Position numbers and translations under genes: made by a program. 64,000 nucleotides of DNA from Thermoguttaceae bacterium. Lineage in GTDB: Bacteria > Planctomycetota > Planctomycetia > Pirellulales > Thermoguttaceae. Below, in pieces: positions 19,031-27,117 of the stretch. The notes below the pieces were generated by a model. That model had not been told where the DNA came from. It saw nothing but the letters and a program-made list of their open reading frames with translations, and ran no database searches. Position 1 is the stretch's first letter; the number at the start of each line of letters is the position of its first letter. The DNA is taken from positions 248,001 through 312,000 of the forward strand of contig JANXBW010000001.1 of NCBI GenBank assembly GCA_025060325.1, written 5' to 3'.

Positions 19031-21532
19031 ATGATCAGCGTCGAGCGGAAACCGCCGGGCGTCTCTGACTCAGGGCCGAGCGAAACGTCTACCAATGCAC
19101 CGGGCAACAATTCTCCCTGGGGCACGCTAACCCAGCGGGTTTTGCTGGCAGTGGCAGGTGTAGGCTCGGTCGCGCTGACGGTACTTGCGGCCACGCTCAT
19201 GTGGCCCCGGCCGAGGTCCCAGCCTACCCTAGCCCAGGCCCTGCAAGCCTTACAGGAGGGTGAGCCGGCTAGGGCCCTACAGCTTCTTGAGCAACTCGGT
19301 TCTGGCGGCCTTCCTCAAGAAGCCCCCCTCGGAACACTCCCGTTCCTGCGGGGCCGAACATTTGCCGCCCTAAGCGAGCAATACCGGGGCAGCAAACGGC
19401 GAGAGCTCCTCACTCGGGCCGCAGCCGAGCTAAGAGATGCGATCAAGCTTGGTCTCCAAGCCGACCAGCTTTCCCAGGCCCGGTGGGTCTTTGCCCACGT
19501 GTCCTACCAGTTAGGTCATCTCGAGGATGTCCGAGATAACCTCACCGAGAAAGATATTCTCGCAGCCCCGGCCGCCTATCGTCCCTTAATGGCGCTAGTA
19601 TTCGCGGACGCTTGGGCCAAGGCGGATCCAAAACGCGTTGTCAACTTTTTGGCGGGTTTTCTTCAAAATGCCGCCTTCCCCGCGGAGATCGAAGCTCAAC
19701 TTCGCCTTCGGGAAGCGTGGGCACTAGCCCGCGCGGAGATGTGGGATCAGGCCACGGCGGTTTGTCAAAAAGTTGACAAAGATTCGCCATATTTCCCACG
19801 TGCAAAACTCCTTGAGGGCCTCATTTTGATTTCTCGAGTCCGTGCGGAGGCGCCACAGGGCGAAAGAACGCGCGCTTGGGCAAACGCCGGCAAACCCGCC
19901 CCTGATGAGCAGTTAGTTGCGGCGATGACCGCCTTAGCCGAGGCCATTCGCTGGGACAATTTGACAAGTCGGGTCACTTCGGAGGCTCTGTACTGGTTGG
20001 GAGTAGCGCAAGCTGAAGCCGGCGACTATCAGGCGGCCGAGCAAACCTGGCGACGAACCGTTGAACGAGCCGGTCCTCAACTCCCCGCCGTGGCCGCTGC
20101 TTGGGCTTTGGGCCAAGTTGCCTTGGAGCGGGGGCGATCATCCGCGGCCGCCGATTGGTTCACACGCGCCGTAGAATTAGCCGGCGAGGCAACCCATCCT
20201 CAAGGATTCCAGCTTCTCGACTGGGACCGATGGATGATCGGCCCACAATTAGAGGCGGAAATCCTCCGCGCTTATCGCCACTTCCTTGACAATGCCGAGT
20301 TCGCGCTAGCGTTGACGTTTGCCGAGTCGCTAAAAGGGCACGTCGATGCTCGTCTTCACCTGCGGATGAAAGCCGAGGCGCTTTGGAAAGCGGGAGAATA
20401 TGGGCTTGCTAGGGATTCCGGTCCATCTTCTCAGTCCCGCACGGAGCAACAATCGGCTACGTCAACACCTCCAAAAAGCCAAACGGTGGCAAACCCTCGG
20501 CAATACTTTCGCCAGGCCGGCGTGGTGCTTCTAGAACTTGCAGCCCGAAGTTACACGGAGCGAGAATACCCCGACCACCTGTGGATGGCCGCAGAGTGCT
20601 TTCGCAAAGGCCGGTCTGCCCGGGGCGTACTTCAAGCCCTCGCTCACTATATGCAGGACCAGCCAATTAAGCGCCGCCCGTGGGCACTCTTATATCGTGG
20701 AGAGGCTCTCCTGGCCCTTGGGCAAATCGAAGCGGCCCTGCGGGATCTCGAAGCATGCTATCTCAATTTCCCTCGGGACAGTGCTGCCTTTGAGGCGAGG
20801 GTTCTAGCGGCTCAAGCACTTAGCGAGCTCGGGAAGGTGGAGGAAGCCGAGGCGCTTCTTCGGCGCAACTTGGACGGTCAGGAGCTCACGCCGGCAAGCA
20901 AAGAATGGCGGCAGTCCCTACTTGAACTAGGCCAGCTTCTTCTAGGTAAAGGGGACGCGGAGGCGGCAGCTGACTATTTGGCGGAGGCGGTCCAGCGCTA
21001 CCCGAACCACCCGGAGGCCCTCCTTGCAAGGTACCTTTGGGGTTATGCCAAGCTGCGACAAGCGCACCAAATTCAGAGCGAGGCAAATAAGGAGCCGCTT
21101 CCTGCTGTGGCTGCCGAACGGCGGCAAAAGGCCAGCGAACTTTGCCGGCAAGCAGCCGAGATTTTGGGACCGATCCAGGCGAAGATCTCTCGAGGCGGCA
21201 ATCTGGATCTTGCTTTGGCCGAGCAAAAGTTGTTATTACGGAATGCAAGGGCAGCTGAGTTGATGGCTCATATCGGGTCTGGGAATATCCCGGCCGCCAA
21301 TGCCATCGCACAACAAATACTAAAGGAAGCTGACCAAACGCCCGAAGCCGCGTTCCTTGTCGCTTGTGTGATGGCCACCCAAGGGACGACCGGTGAATCG
21401 CCGGAATCCCGGTCGCTTCTACAACAGTTGCTAAAACTATGTGACCGAGTCGGATCATCCGGCGGAGAATCGTCCTTTTCTCCTAATCTTTCATTTTGGA
21501 AAACGCTTATCGCTCAAATGTTGGGACCTTAG
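19031..21532 (+). CDS. Membrane-anchored TPR repeat protein (833 aa)
   Basis: An N-terminal cytoplasmic segment of about 35 residues precedes one membrane helix (LLAVAGVGSVALTVLAATLM, about 38-57). The remaining 770 residues are almost all helix-turn-helix TPR-like repeats, presumably in the periplasm. Clear units include EALYWLGVAQAEAGDYQAAE, AAWALGQVALERGRSSAAAD, LYRGEALLALGQIEAALRDL and LLELGQLLLGKGDAEAAADY. Such scaffolds bind protein partners; no enzymatic motif is seen. A Gln/Ser-rich loop (about residues 460-490) splits the repeat array. It precedes the flagellar block by about 350 nt, but no sequence feature ties it to flagella. Confidence 0.8.
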   Translation: MISVERKPPGVSDSGPSETSTNAPGNNSPWGTLTQRVLLAVAGVGSVALTVLAATLMWPRPRSQPTLAQALQALQEGEPARALQLLEQLGSGGLPQEAPLGTLPFLRGRTFAALSEQYRGSKRRELLTRAAAELRDAIKLGLQADQLSQARWVFAHVSYQLGHLEDVRDNLTEKDILAAPAAYRPLMALVFADAWAKADPKRVVNFLAGFLQNAAFPAEIEAQLRLREAWALARAEMWDQATAVCQKVDKDSPYFPRAKLLEGLILISRVRAEAPQGERTRAWANAGKPAPDEQLVAAMTALAEAIRWDNLTSRVTSEALYWLGVAQAEAGDYQAAEQTWRRTVERAGPQLPAVAAAWALGQVALERGRSSAAADWFTRAVELAGEATHPQGFQLLDWDRWMIGPQLEAEILRAYRHFLDNAEFALALTFAESLKGHVDARLHLRMKAEALWKAGEYGLARDSGPSSQSRTEQQSATSTPPKSQTVANPRQYFRQAGVVLLELAARSYTEREYPDHLWMAAECFRKGRSARGVLQALAHYMQDQPIKRRPWALLYRGEALLALGQIEAALRDLEACYLNFPRDSAAFEARVLAAQALSELGKVEEAEALLRRNLDGQELTPASKEWRQSLLELGQLLLGKGDAEAAADYLAEAVQRYPNHPEALLARYLWGYAKLRQAHQIQSEANKEPLPAVAAERRQKASELCRQAAEILGPIQAKISRGGNLDLALAEQKLLLRNARAAELMAHIGSGNIPAANAIAQQILKEADQTPEAAFLVACVMATQGTTGESPESRSLLQQLLKLCDRVGSSGGESSFSPNLSFWKTLIAQMLGP

Positions 21533-21880
21533 GAGGTGCACTGCCCAGGCAAATAAGCTTTCGGAGGTCGTGGGCTCCTAACCCTTGAAGGTTGGACAAA
21601 ATGGGCAAGATATTTTGCACTTGCCCTCCCGGCCTGACCTCACGCTTGAGATATTACAGGCGATCGGTCTTGGGACCAGGGGGCAAATCTCGTTGCAATT
21701 CTCGACCCCAATGCTCACTCTCTGCACATGGCCATGGGGCCTAATGCCACTTCGTCCCAACAACCTCGGTGGGGGAAGTAAGTGGGAAATGGCAAGTATT
21801 TCATAACGCAGGGGGGTAGGGTAGTCGGAATCGATGACAAGCCGAGTTGACAAGGAGGGCGTAGGTAACAAGGTGCGCAC
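21533..21880. other. Spacer before the FlgN-like gene
   Basis: About 350 nt. Small frames only; no promoter pair or RNA is recognised. Confidence 0.35.
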
Positions 21881-22381
21881 ATGAATCAACAAGGGCTTCC
21901 CGAGGGGATATCACCCGAATCGGGCGACCAAGCTAAAGCTGTGGTGGCCTGGGAGACCCTCTTTACCCGGCGAATTGATCTACTTAAGCAACTTCATCTT
22001 CTTGTCGACGAGCAAGAAAAGGTAATTCAAGCCGGCGAAATTGACCGGCTCCTTGAAATCCTTGCTGTCAAGCAGATGATCCTGACAGAGCTTGACTCCA
22101 CCGAAGAAACACTTGGCACTTGGCGAAGCGCACGGCCACCGGGCAGTTCCTGGCCTCCCCAGGATTGGCCCGGAAAGCTTCGCCAATTGTGGGACTATGG
22201 GCAGAGATTAATTAGCGAGCTTTTGCGGCGGGAAAAGTCATGCGAAGAGGAGATGAAGCTTCGCCGCGGCCAAATTGCGGCTCAACTTGAGGCACATCTT
22301 GCCTCGGCAAAGGCCCAGGAAGCCTATCGGGCCGACTGGCAATTGTCGGACTTCTCCGGAAATATTGTCTCCGAAGCTTAG
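21881..22381 (+). CDS. Possible FlgN-like flagellar export chaperone
   Basis: Predicted 166-residue cytoplasmic protein that is almost entirely helical. It shows heptad-like stretches (DLLKQLHLLVDEQEKVIQAG, RLLEILAVKQMILTELD) and a second helix pair (LRQLWDYGQRLISELLRREK). Length, helical pattern and position at the front of a flagellar block fit the FlgN family, which holds the hook-filament junction proteins FlgK and FlgL before export. FlgN proteins are poorly conserved in sequence, so this rests on architecture and context, not on a signature motif. FlgK and FlgL are not in the window. Confidence 0.45.
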   Translation: MNQQGLPEGISPESGDQAKAVVAWETLFTRRIDLLKQLHLLVDEQEKVIQAGEIDRLLEILAVKQMILTELDSTEETLGTWRSARPPGSSWPPQDWPGKLRQLWDYGQRLISELLRREKSCEEEMKLRRGQIAAQLEAHLASAKAQEAYRADWQLSDFSGNIVSEA

Positions 22382-22678
22382 CTACGCCTCGGCAGACAGC
22401 GTCTGTAAGGCGGAGTCAACTCGTTAACTTGTAAGCGACATCGCATCCCTAGGGACTTTTTTACAAGAGGTAAACACTCCTCATGCTCGTTTTCCGCACC
22501 GGAGGCTAGTTCACTTGGCCGCCGCATTGGGAGGGAAAAACCGCCGCGATAAGGGGCGCGTTCTTCTATGGCCAAGGAGGGCGGCAAACCGGTTTGCTCG
22601 GGATGCATGAGAAGCTGTCGCTCGTCGTGGGGATTCTTCCTGTCTTTGCTAGGGTGAACAAGATTCACGGCGCAAACT

Positions 22679-23626
22679 ATGGACAAAGTCCTGGTGGCGC
22701 AAACCGTTGATGTCAACGTCCCGGCCGCCAGTATACCCCCGGGGCCAGAGGACGAAGTCCTGTCGGCTTCCTGCTTAGGGTACCACCAAAGGGCGGCGCC
22801 GGACGAGCTTCAGGCGGTGCTTGCCGCCTGGACCGAAGCCACCACCCGGCTGCAGCAAACCCACGAGGCCCTTCGTGCCGAGGTCCAGCGGTTAACCCGC
22901 GAACTTGAACAAAAAAACAGAGAACTTGCCCGGAAAAATCGGTTGGCAGACCTCGGGCTGATGGCATCCCATGTCGCCCACGAAGTGCGAAACAACCTCG
23001 TGCCCGTAGGGCTTTACCTTAATTTGCTGCGTCGCCGTTTGGCTCACGATCGCGAAGGGACATCCATTCTGGATAGGCTGGAAGCCGCTTTCCGCGCCCT
23101 TGAGACAATGGTAAATGACCTACTCCATTTTACTCGCGATCGGGAGCCAAAATTGGGCGTCATTCACCTTCGGGCGATTGTCGACGATGCCCTTTCGTCC
23201 TTGGTTGGACAACTAAGCGCCCAAAAAATTAAGTTTGTCAACAGCATCCCCGAAGACCTCACCATGCTTGCCGACGAGGAGATGCTCCGACGGGCCGTGG
23301 TGAACATTGTGTTAAACTCGCTTGATGCCATGCCCGGCGGCGGCGTGGTCCATGCCTCGGCCAGCGCAGATGACGAATTTGTGGAATTAATTTTGGCCGA
23401 CAGTGGGCCCGGTTTTGCTGAGGATATTCGCCCCAAGGTTTTTGAGCCATTTTTCACTACGAAGGCTGGGGGGACTGGTCTAGGCTTAACGATCGTTATG
23501 CGGATTGCCGAAGCACACGGCGGCACTGTTATTGCAGAAAACAACCCAAACGGCGGCGCTTGCATCCGCATGCGCATCCCCCGACAAGCAGCCGGGCTTC
23601 GCGATCGCTCCAAGCAGGCGGTTTAG
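22679..23626 (+). CDS. Sensor histidine kinase, NtrB/FlrB-like
   Basis: Predicted 315-residue soluble kinase with no membrane helix. Residues 40-90 form a coiled coil (EVQRLTRELEQKNRELARKN). The phosphoacceptor box is SHVAHEVRNNLVP with H101. The ATP-binding domain shows the N box (NIVLNSLDAMPGG), G1 (DSGPGF), F box (VFEPFFTTKAGGTGLG) and G2. It lies about 95 nt upstream of a sigma-54 response regulator, which lies ahead of flgB. This matches the FlrB/FlrC and FlgS/FlgR arrangements that time flagellar gene expression in other bacteria. The signal is unknown; the coiled coil probably dimerises it or reads export-apparatus assembly (inference). Confidence 0.88.
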   Translation: MDKVLVAQTVDVNVPAASIPPGPEDEVLSASCLGYHQRAAPDELQAVLAAWTEATTRLQQTHEALRAEVQRLTRELEQKNRELARKNRLADLGLMASHVAHEVRNNLVPVGLYLNLLRRRLAHDREGTSILDRLEAAFRALETMVNDLLHFTRDREPKLGVIHLRAIVDDALSSLVGQLSAQKIKFVNSIPEDLTMLADEEMLRRAVVNIVLNSLDAMPGGGVVHASASADDEFVELILADSGPGFAEDIRPKVFEPFFTTKAGGTGLGLTIVMRIAEAHGGTVIAENNPNGGACIRMRIPRQAAGLRDRSKQAV

Positions 23627-23720
23627 GTGCTTTCCAGGGCCAGGGAGCTTTGTGAATTCGGTACTTTCGCTGTTCACATAATCCATCAACGACTAACCTT
23701 GACGGCGGCAAGGAAAACCA

Positions 23721-25163
23721 ATGGTGACGACCAAAGGAGTGGACACTTCCCCCGCCCTACCTGTGGTTGGCCGGGTCTTAGTCATCGACGATCACCCGGC
23801 AGCCCGCCAATCTATGGTAGAAGTCCTCCGCTGCGCCGGTCACCAGGTTTCCGCTTGTTCCAGTGCCGTTGAGGCACTTCGACTCATCGAGCGCGAGACG
23901 TTCGACTGTATTCTCACCGACCTGAAAATGCCGGGGATGAGCGGGCTTGAACTTATCCTTCAGTTGGAAAAGCGGGGATATCCCGCCCCCGTGGTGATGA
24001 TCACCGGCCATGCGACGATCCAGACGGCCGTGGAGGCAATGCGTCATGGTGCCTTTGACTATATCGAAAAGCCATTTTCGGCTGACCAGTTGGAACGGCT
24101 GGTAGAGGCGGCTATCCGGCAGAAACGGACACTGGGCGGCGAAACTACCGGACCGCCTGGCGTAGCCGCTCCGCAGCTTGTTGGCTCAAGCCCTGCCATG
24201 CAAGCTGTCCGTCGTCAAATTGCCCAGATTGCCCGCACCTCGGAAACAGTGCTTATCTGCGGCGAAACAGGTACCGGCAAAGAGGTAGTCGCCCGCGAAA
24301 TCCACACGCAAAGTCCACGGCGCCGAGGGCCATTTGTGAGCGTCAACTGCCCTGCCCTTTCGGCCTCCCTTATGGAAAGCGAACTTTTTGGTCACGAAAA
24401 GGGTGCTTTCACAGGAGCGGATAGTCAACGGATAGGCCGATTCGAATTGGCAAACGGCGGCTCGCTACTTTTGGATGAGGTTACGGAAATCGACCTAGGC
24501 CTCCAAGCGAAGCTCCTCCGAGTCCTTCAAGAAAGGACGTTTGAACGCGTTGGCTCCAGCCGTTCAATCACGGTGGATGTAAGAGTGCTGGCCACCACTA
24601 ATCGAAACTTGGAGGAAGAAATTGCCGCCGGTCGCTTTCGGCAGGACCTCTACTATCGGCTGGCGGTGATGGTGCTGTGGATTCCGCCTTTACGGGAAAG
24701 GAAAGAAGACATCCCTGAACTTGCAGAACATTTTCGGATGAGAGTGAGCCAACGCCTGGGACGAGAGGTTCCTCCCCTGGCCTCGGAGGTGGTTGCGCTT
24801 TTCATGGAGCACGACTGGCCCGGCAACGTTCGCGAGCTGGAAAATGTCATCACTCGACTGGGGGTACTATCCGACAGCGGGCCGGTGCCTGTGGAGCAGA
24901 TCCGGCGCTGGCTAATACCAAGTCCAAAACTAAGCGGTTCGGAACTTCCCGCGGGCATACCAGTCGGGATGAGCCTCGAAGAAATGGAACGCCGGCTAAT
25001 TGAAGCCACCCTTGAGCATTATGGCGGACACCGAGCGAAAACGGCTAAGGTCCTTGGCATCGGCGTCCGCACACTGACCGACAAACTTCGCCGGTACGGC
25101 TATGCGCCGCGAGAAAAGTCGTTTCACCGCGCGGGGGCGGAAAAACGCCTCATCGGCTCATAA
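23721..25163 (+). CDS. Sigma-54-dependent response regulator, NtrC/FlrC-like
   Basis: Predicted 480-residue activator with three domains. The receiver has D23/D24, phospho-acceptor D67 in LTDLKMPGMSG and K117 in IEKPFS. The AAA+ domain has Walker A GETGTGKE (181-188), the sigma-54 contact loop GAFTGA (228-233), Walker B LLLDEVTEI and the R finger region. The C-terminal Fis-type helix-turn-helix (GHRAKTAKVLGIGVRTLTDK) binds DNA. With the preceding kinase it forms a two-component system. A near-consensus sigma-54 promoter lies 380 nt downstream in front of flgB, making the flagellar operon the likely target (inference). All catalytic elements are intact. Confidence 0.95.
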   Translation: MVTTKGVDTSPALPVVGRVLVIDDHPAARQSMVEVLRCAGHQVSACSSAVEALRLIERETFDCILTDLKMPGMSGLELILQLEKRGYPAPVVMITGHATIQTAVEAMRHGAFDYIEKPFSADQLERLVEAAIRQKRTLGGETTGPPGVAAPQLVGSSPAMQAVRRQIAQIARTSETVLICGETGTGKEVVAREIHTQSPRRRGPFVSVNCPALSASLMESELFGHEKGAFTGADSQRIGRFELANGGSLLLDEVTEIDLGLQAKLLRVLQERTFERVGSSRSITVDVRVLATTNRNLEEEIAAGRFRQDLYYRLAVMVLWIPPLRERKEDIPELAEHFRMRVSQRLGREVPPLASEVVALFMEHDWPGNVRELENVITRLGVLSDSGPVPVEQIRRWLIPSPKLSGSELPAGIPVGMSLEEMERRLIEATLEHYGGHRAKTAKVLGIGVRTLTDKLRRYGYAPREKSFHRAGAEKRLIGS

Positions 25164-25683
25164 GGCAGATTCTGCCTAATCGATCGGCAAAATCGGCCGA
25201 ACCTTCCGCGCTCCCCCGGCCGTCGCCGCTGACTTGGGCGTGGTAAGGTACCCTCGAGGGAACCTTCGCTCTTCGGGCAAATCACAAGACGGAAAAGGTC
25301 GACAATTTGGAGAGAGTAGTCAAACCACAGAGAACTGATTGTAAACAGTGGCACTGGTCTTCGGGGATAATTACAAGTCTTTGACGCTTAACAACTAAAC
25401 CAGGTGGCATCGCTTGCGCGGCTAACCGAAGCCGAGCATTCCGTCCCGTTTCGAGCAACCCATCGGCGGAATAAACACACCCGACTTAATGCACCTGCTT
25501 TTCTTTCGGGCGTAGGCACTGCTTGGCTAAAACGGAAACAAGCTGGCACGATGTTTGCTAGGCCCAGCGGGTGGGCCATTGGCATATCGACCAGGATCTG
25601 GCGGCCAGGTCTTTCCCCGCGCTTAAAAGAAAAACGCGCGGGAGCGGCCAAATCAGAGTCTGAATGTTCGAACGGACCCAAGG
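25164..25683. other. Regulatory spacer ahead of flgB
   Basis: About 520 nt between the sigma-54 activator gene and flgB. It contains the sigma-54 promoter at 25544-25559 and the duplicated start-site repeat at 25664-25695. The upstream 380 nt could hold activator-binding sites; none was identified with confidence. Confidence 0.5.
25544..25559 (+). promoter_or_regulatory. Sigma-54 (RpoN) promoter of the flagellar operon
   Basis: TGGCACG-ATGT-TTGCT fits the -24/-12 consensus TGGCACG-N4-TTGCW at every defined position, with the invariant GG and GC ten bases apart. The -12 element lies about 125 nt upstream of the flgB ATG. The gene just upstream encodes a sigma-54 activator. Confidence 0.88.
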
Positions 25684-25695
25684 ATGTTCGAACGG
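25664..25695 (+). repeat. Direct repeat over the flgB start
   Basis: The 12-mer ATGTTCGAACGG occurs at 25664-25675 and again at 25684-25695, with a 20-nt period. The second copy is the flgB start. The first copy begins an overlapping frame out of phase with flgB. This may be a local duplication and creates a decoy ATG. Confidence 0.7.
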
Positions 25696-26154
25696 CTTTT
25701 TTGGGCGACTCCGATCCCCACGCTTGAGTGGGTTCTGCGATTTACGCAGGCGCGACATCATGTGCTGGCAGGTAATATCGCCAACATTGACACCCCAGGC
25801 TATCAGGTCCGCGATCTGCCTGTGGAGGAATTCCGAGCCTACCTCCAAGATTTCATCGCCCGGCGCCAACAGGGACTTCCGCCTAGCCCGGCCGAGGGCC
25901 TATCACCTGGGGAATTGGCTTACTTGCACCATGGACACCGCCTTTTTTCGACCACACGAAGCCATCCCGACCGGCTGATGGAAGCCCGGGTCGTGGAACC
26001 GTCTCCTACGGTGCTTTTTCACGATCTGACTAATTGCAGTTTGGAACATCAGGTATCGGAAATGGTGAAAAATCACTTGTTGCACAACACGGCACTAGCG
26101 ATCATGACGGCCCAGCTGCGGCTGCTGCAAACCGCCATCGCCGAGCACGTGTAG
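25684..26154 (+). CDS. flgB: Flagellar proximal rod protein FlgB
   Basis: Predicted 156-residue rod subunit, exported through the flagellar secretion system and assembled on the MS ring with FliE and FlgC. The N-terminal rod signature is present as ARHHVLAGNIANIDTPGYQV, and the C-terminal helix (EMVKNHLLHNTALAIMTAQL) completes the D0 coiled coil. Length is a little over the usual 130-140. It is the first gene of the operon behind the sigma-54 promoter, and flgC follows at 23 nt. The ribosome site is weak (CCCAAGG abutting ATG). Confidence 0.95.
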   Translation: MFERLFWATPIPTLEWVLRFTQARHHVLAGNIANIDTPGYQVRDLPVEEFRAYLQDFIARRQQGLPPSPAEGLSPGELAYLHHGHRLFSTTRSHPDRLMEARVVEPSPTVLFHDLTNCSLEHQVSEMVKNHLLHNTALAIMTAQLRLLQTAIAEHV

Positions 26155-26177
26155 CGTCACTTTAAGGACTGACCGAA

Positions 26178-26597
26178 ATGTTCGCAGCCTTGGATATAAG
26201 CACCAGTGCCCTGGTGGCCCAGAGACTTCGGCTAACAACCATATCTGGCAACTTGGCCAACATGATGACTACGCGAAATGAATTTGGCCAGCCGGAGCCG
26301 TACCAGCCACGCTTTGTCGTTTTCGAAGTGGACAGCTCCGTCGGTGCTTTCGGGGCAAGTGGGGTACGGGTCGCTTCGGTCGAGCGCGATCCGGTGGAGC
26401 CTTTGTATCGCTATGAGCCCAACCATCCGGACGCAATCAAAAGCGGCCCATATGCGGGCTACGTCGCTTATCCCAATATCAACATGATGACGGAGTTCAC
26501 CGACGCGCTTTTGGCTGCTCGGGCCTACGAGGCAAACCTGGGCGCGATGGAAATCAGCAAAGATATGGCCCAGCAGACGCTCCGGATCCTTGGATAG
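26178..26597 (+). CDS. flgC: Flagellar proximal rod protein FlgC
   Basis: Predicted 139-residue rod subunit partnering FlgB. It opens with FAALDISTSALVAQRLRLTT, followed by the rod motif SGNLANMMTTRNEFGQPEPY; NLAN-x-MTTR is a slightly altered form of the usual NxANxxTT. The conserved C-terminal segment GYVAYPNINMMTEFTDALLA is typical of FlgC, and the protein ends with an amphipathic helix. The order flgB-flgC-fliE is the common one. Length is normal. Confidence 0.95.
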   Translation: MFAALDISTSALVAQRLRLTTISGNLANMMTTRNEFGQPEPYQPRFVVFEVDSSVGAFGASGVRVASVERDPVEPLYRYEPNHPDAIKSGPYAGYVAYPNINMMTEFTDALLAARAYEANLGAMEISKDMAQQTLRILG

Positions 26598-26648
26598 CAA
26601 GGGCACACAGGACGGGTTTAACGGCAACCAACTAGGAGGTGTGCCGCG

Positions 26649-26981
26649 ATGGAACCAATCTCGGGGGCAGTGGGCCGGCATATAGTGGACCCTCGCATTC
26701 CGGCCGTGTTACCGGGACAGTACGCAGCACCTCCGTCGCTGGGAACTAGTCCCTCCCAACCTAGCGAGTTTCGCGACCTACTGCTTCGCTCCATCGAACA
26801 AGTCAACGCCATGCAACAGGAGGCCAATCAGGCAGTGGAGGCTTTAGCGGCCGGTCAAGAACTAAGTCCCGCCGAGGTGTTGGTAGCCGTTCAAAAAGCA
26901 GATTTGGCATTCCGACTCATGATGCAAATCAGAAATAAACTTGTTCAAGTTTATCAGGAGCTGCAAAACATCCGCGTCTAA
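26649..26981 (+). CDS. fliE: Flagellar hook-basal body protein FliE
   Basis: Predicted 110-residue adaptor between MS ring and rod. The C-terminal FliE signature is clear: FRDLLLRSIEQVNAMQQEAN, then AGQELSPAEVLVAVQKADLA and FRLMMQIRNKLVQVYQELQN. The N-terminal 35 residues are variable and proline-rich. Strong Shine-Dalgarno AGGAGGT precedes the ATG. It sits between flgC and fliF, as in most flagellar operons. Confidence 0.95.
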   Translation: MEPISGAVGRHIVDPRIPAVLPGQYAAPPSLGTSPSQPSEFRDLLLRSIEQVNAMQQEANQAVEALAAGQELSPAEVLVAVQKADLAFRLMMQIRNKLVQVYQELQNIRV

Positions 26982-27117
26982 AGTTAACTGCCCGATATTA
27001 AGGAAAGAAGCGATTTAGGGTGTTCATCGCAGCCCGCCAGCAAGTATTGTCAATTGTCGGCCGGAGATGGGCCGTGGATGAAGCTCCCGGCAAATAGCGG
27101 CAAGTTGGAGTCCACGG

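Noticed and set aside
22575-22600. GGCAAACCGGTTTGC before the FlrB-like kinase as a sigma-54 promoter
   Set aside because: GG to GC spacing is 11 instead of 10 nt.
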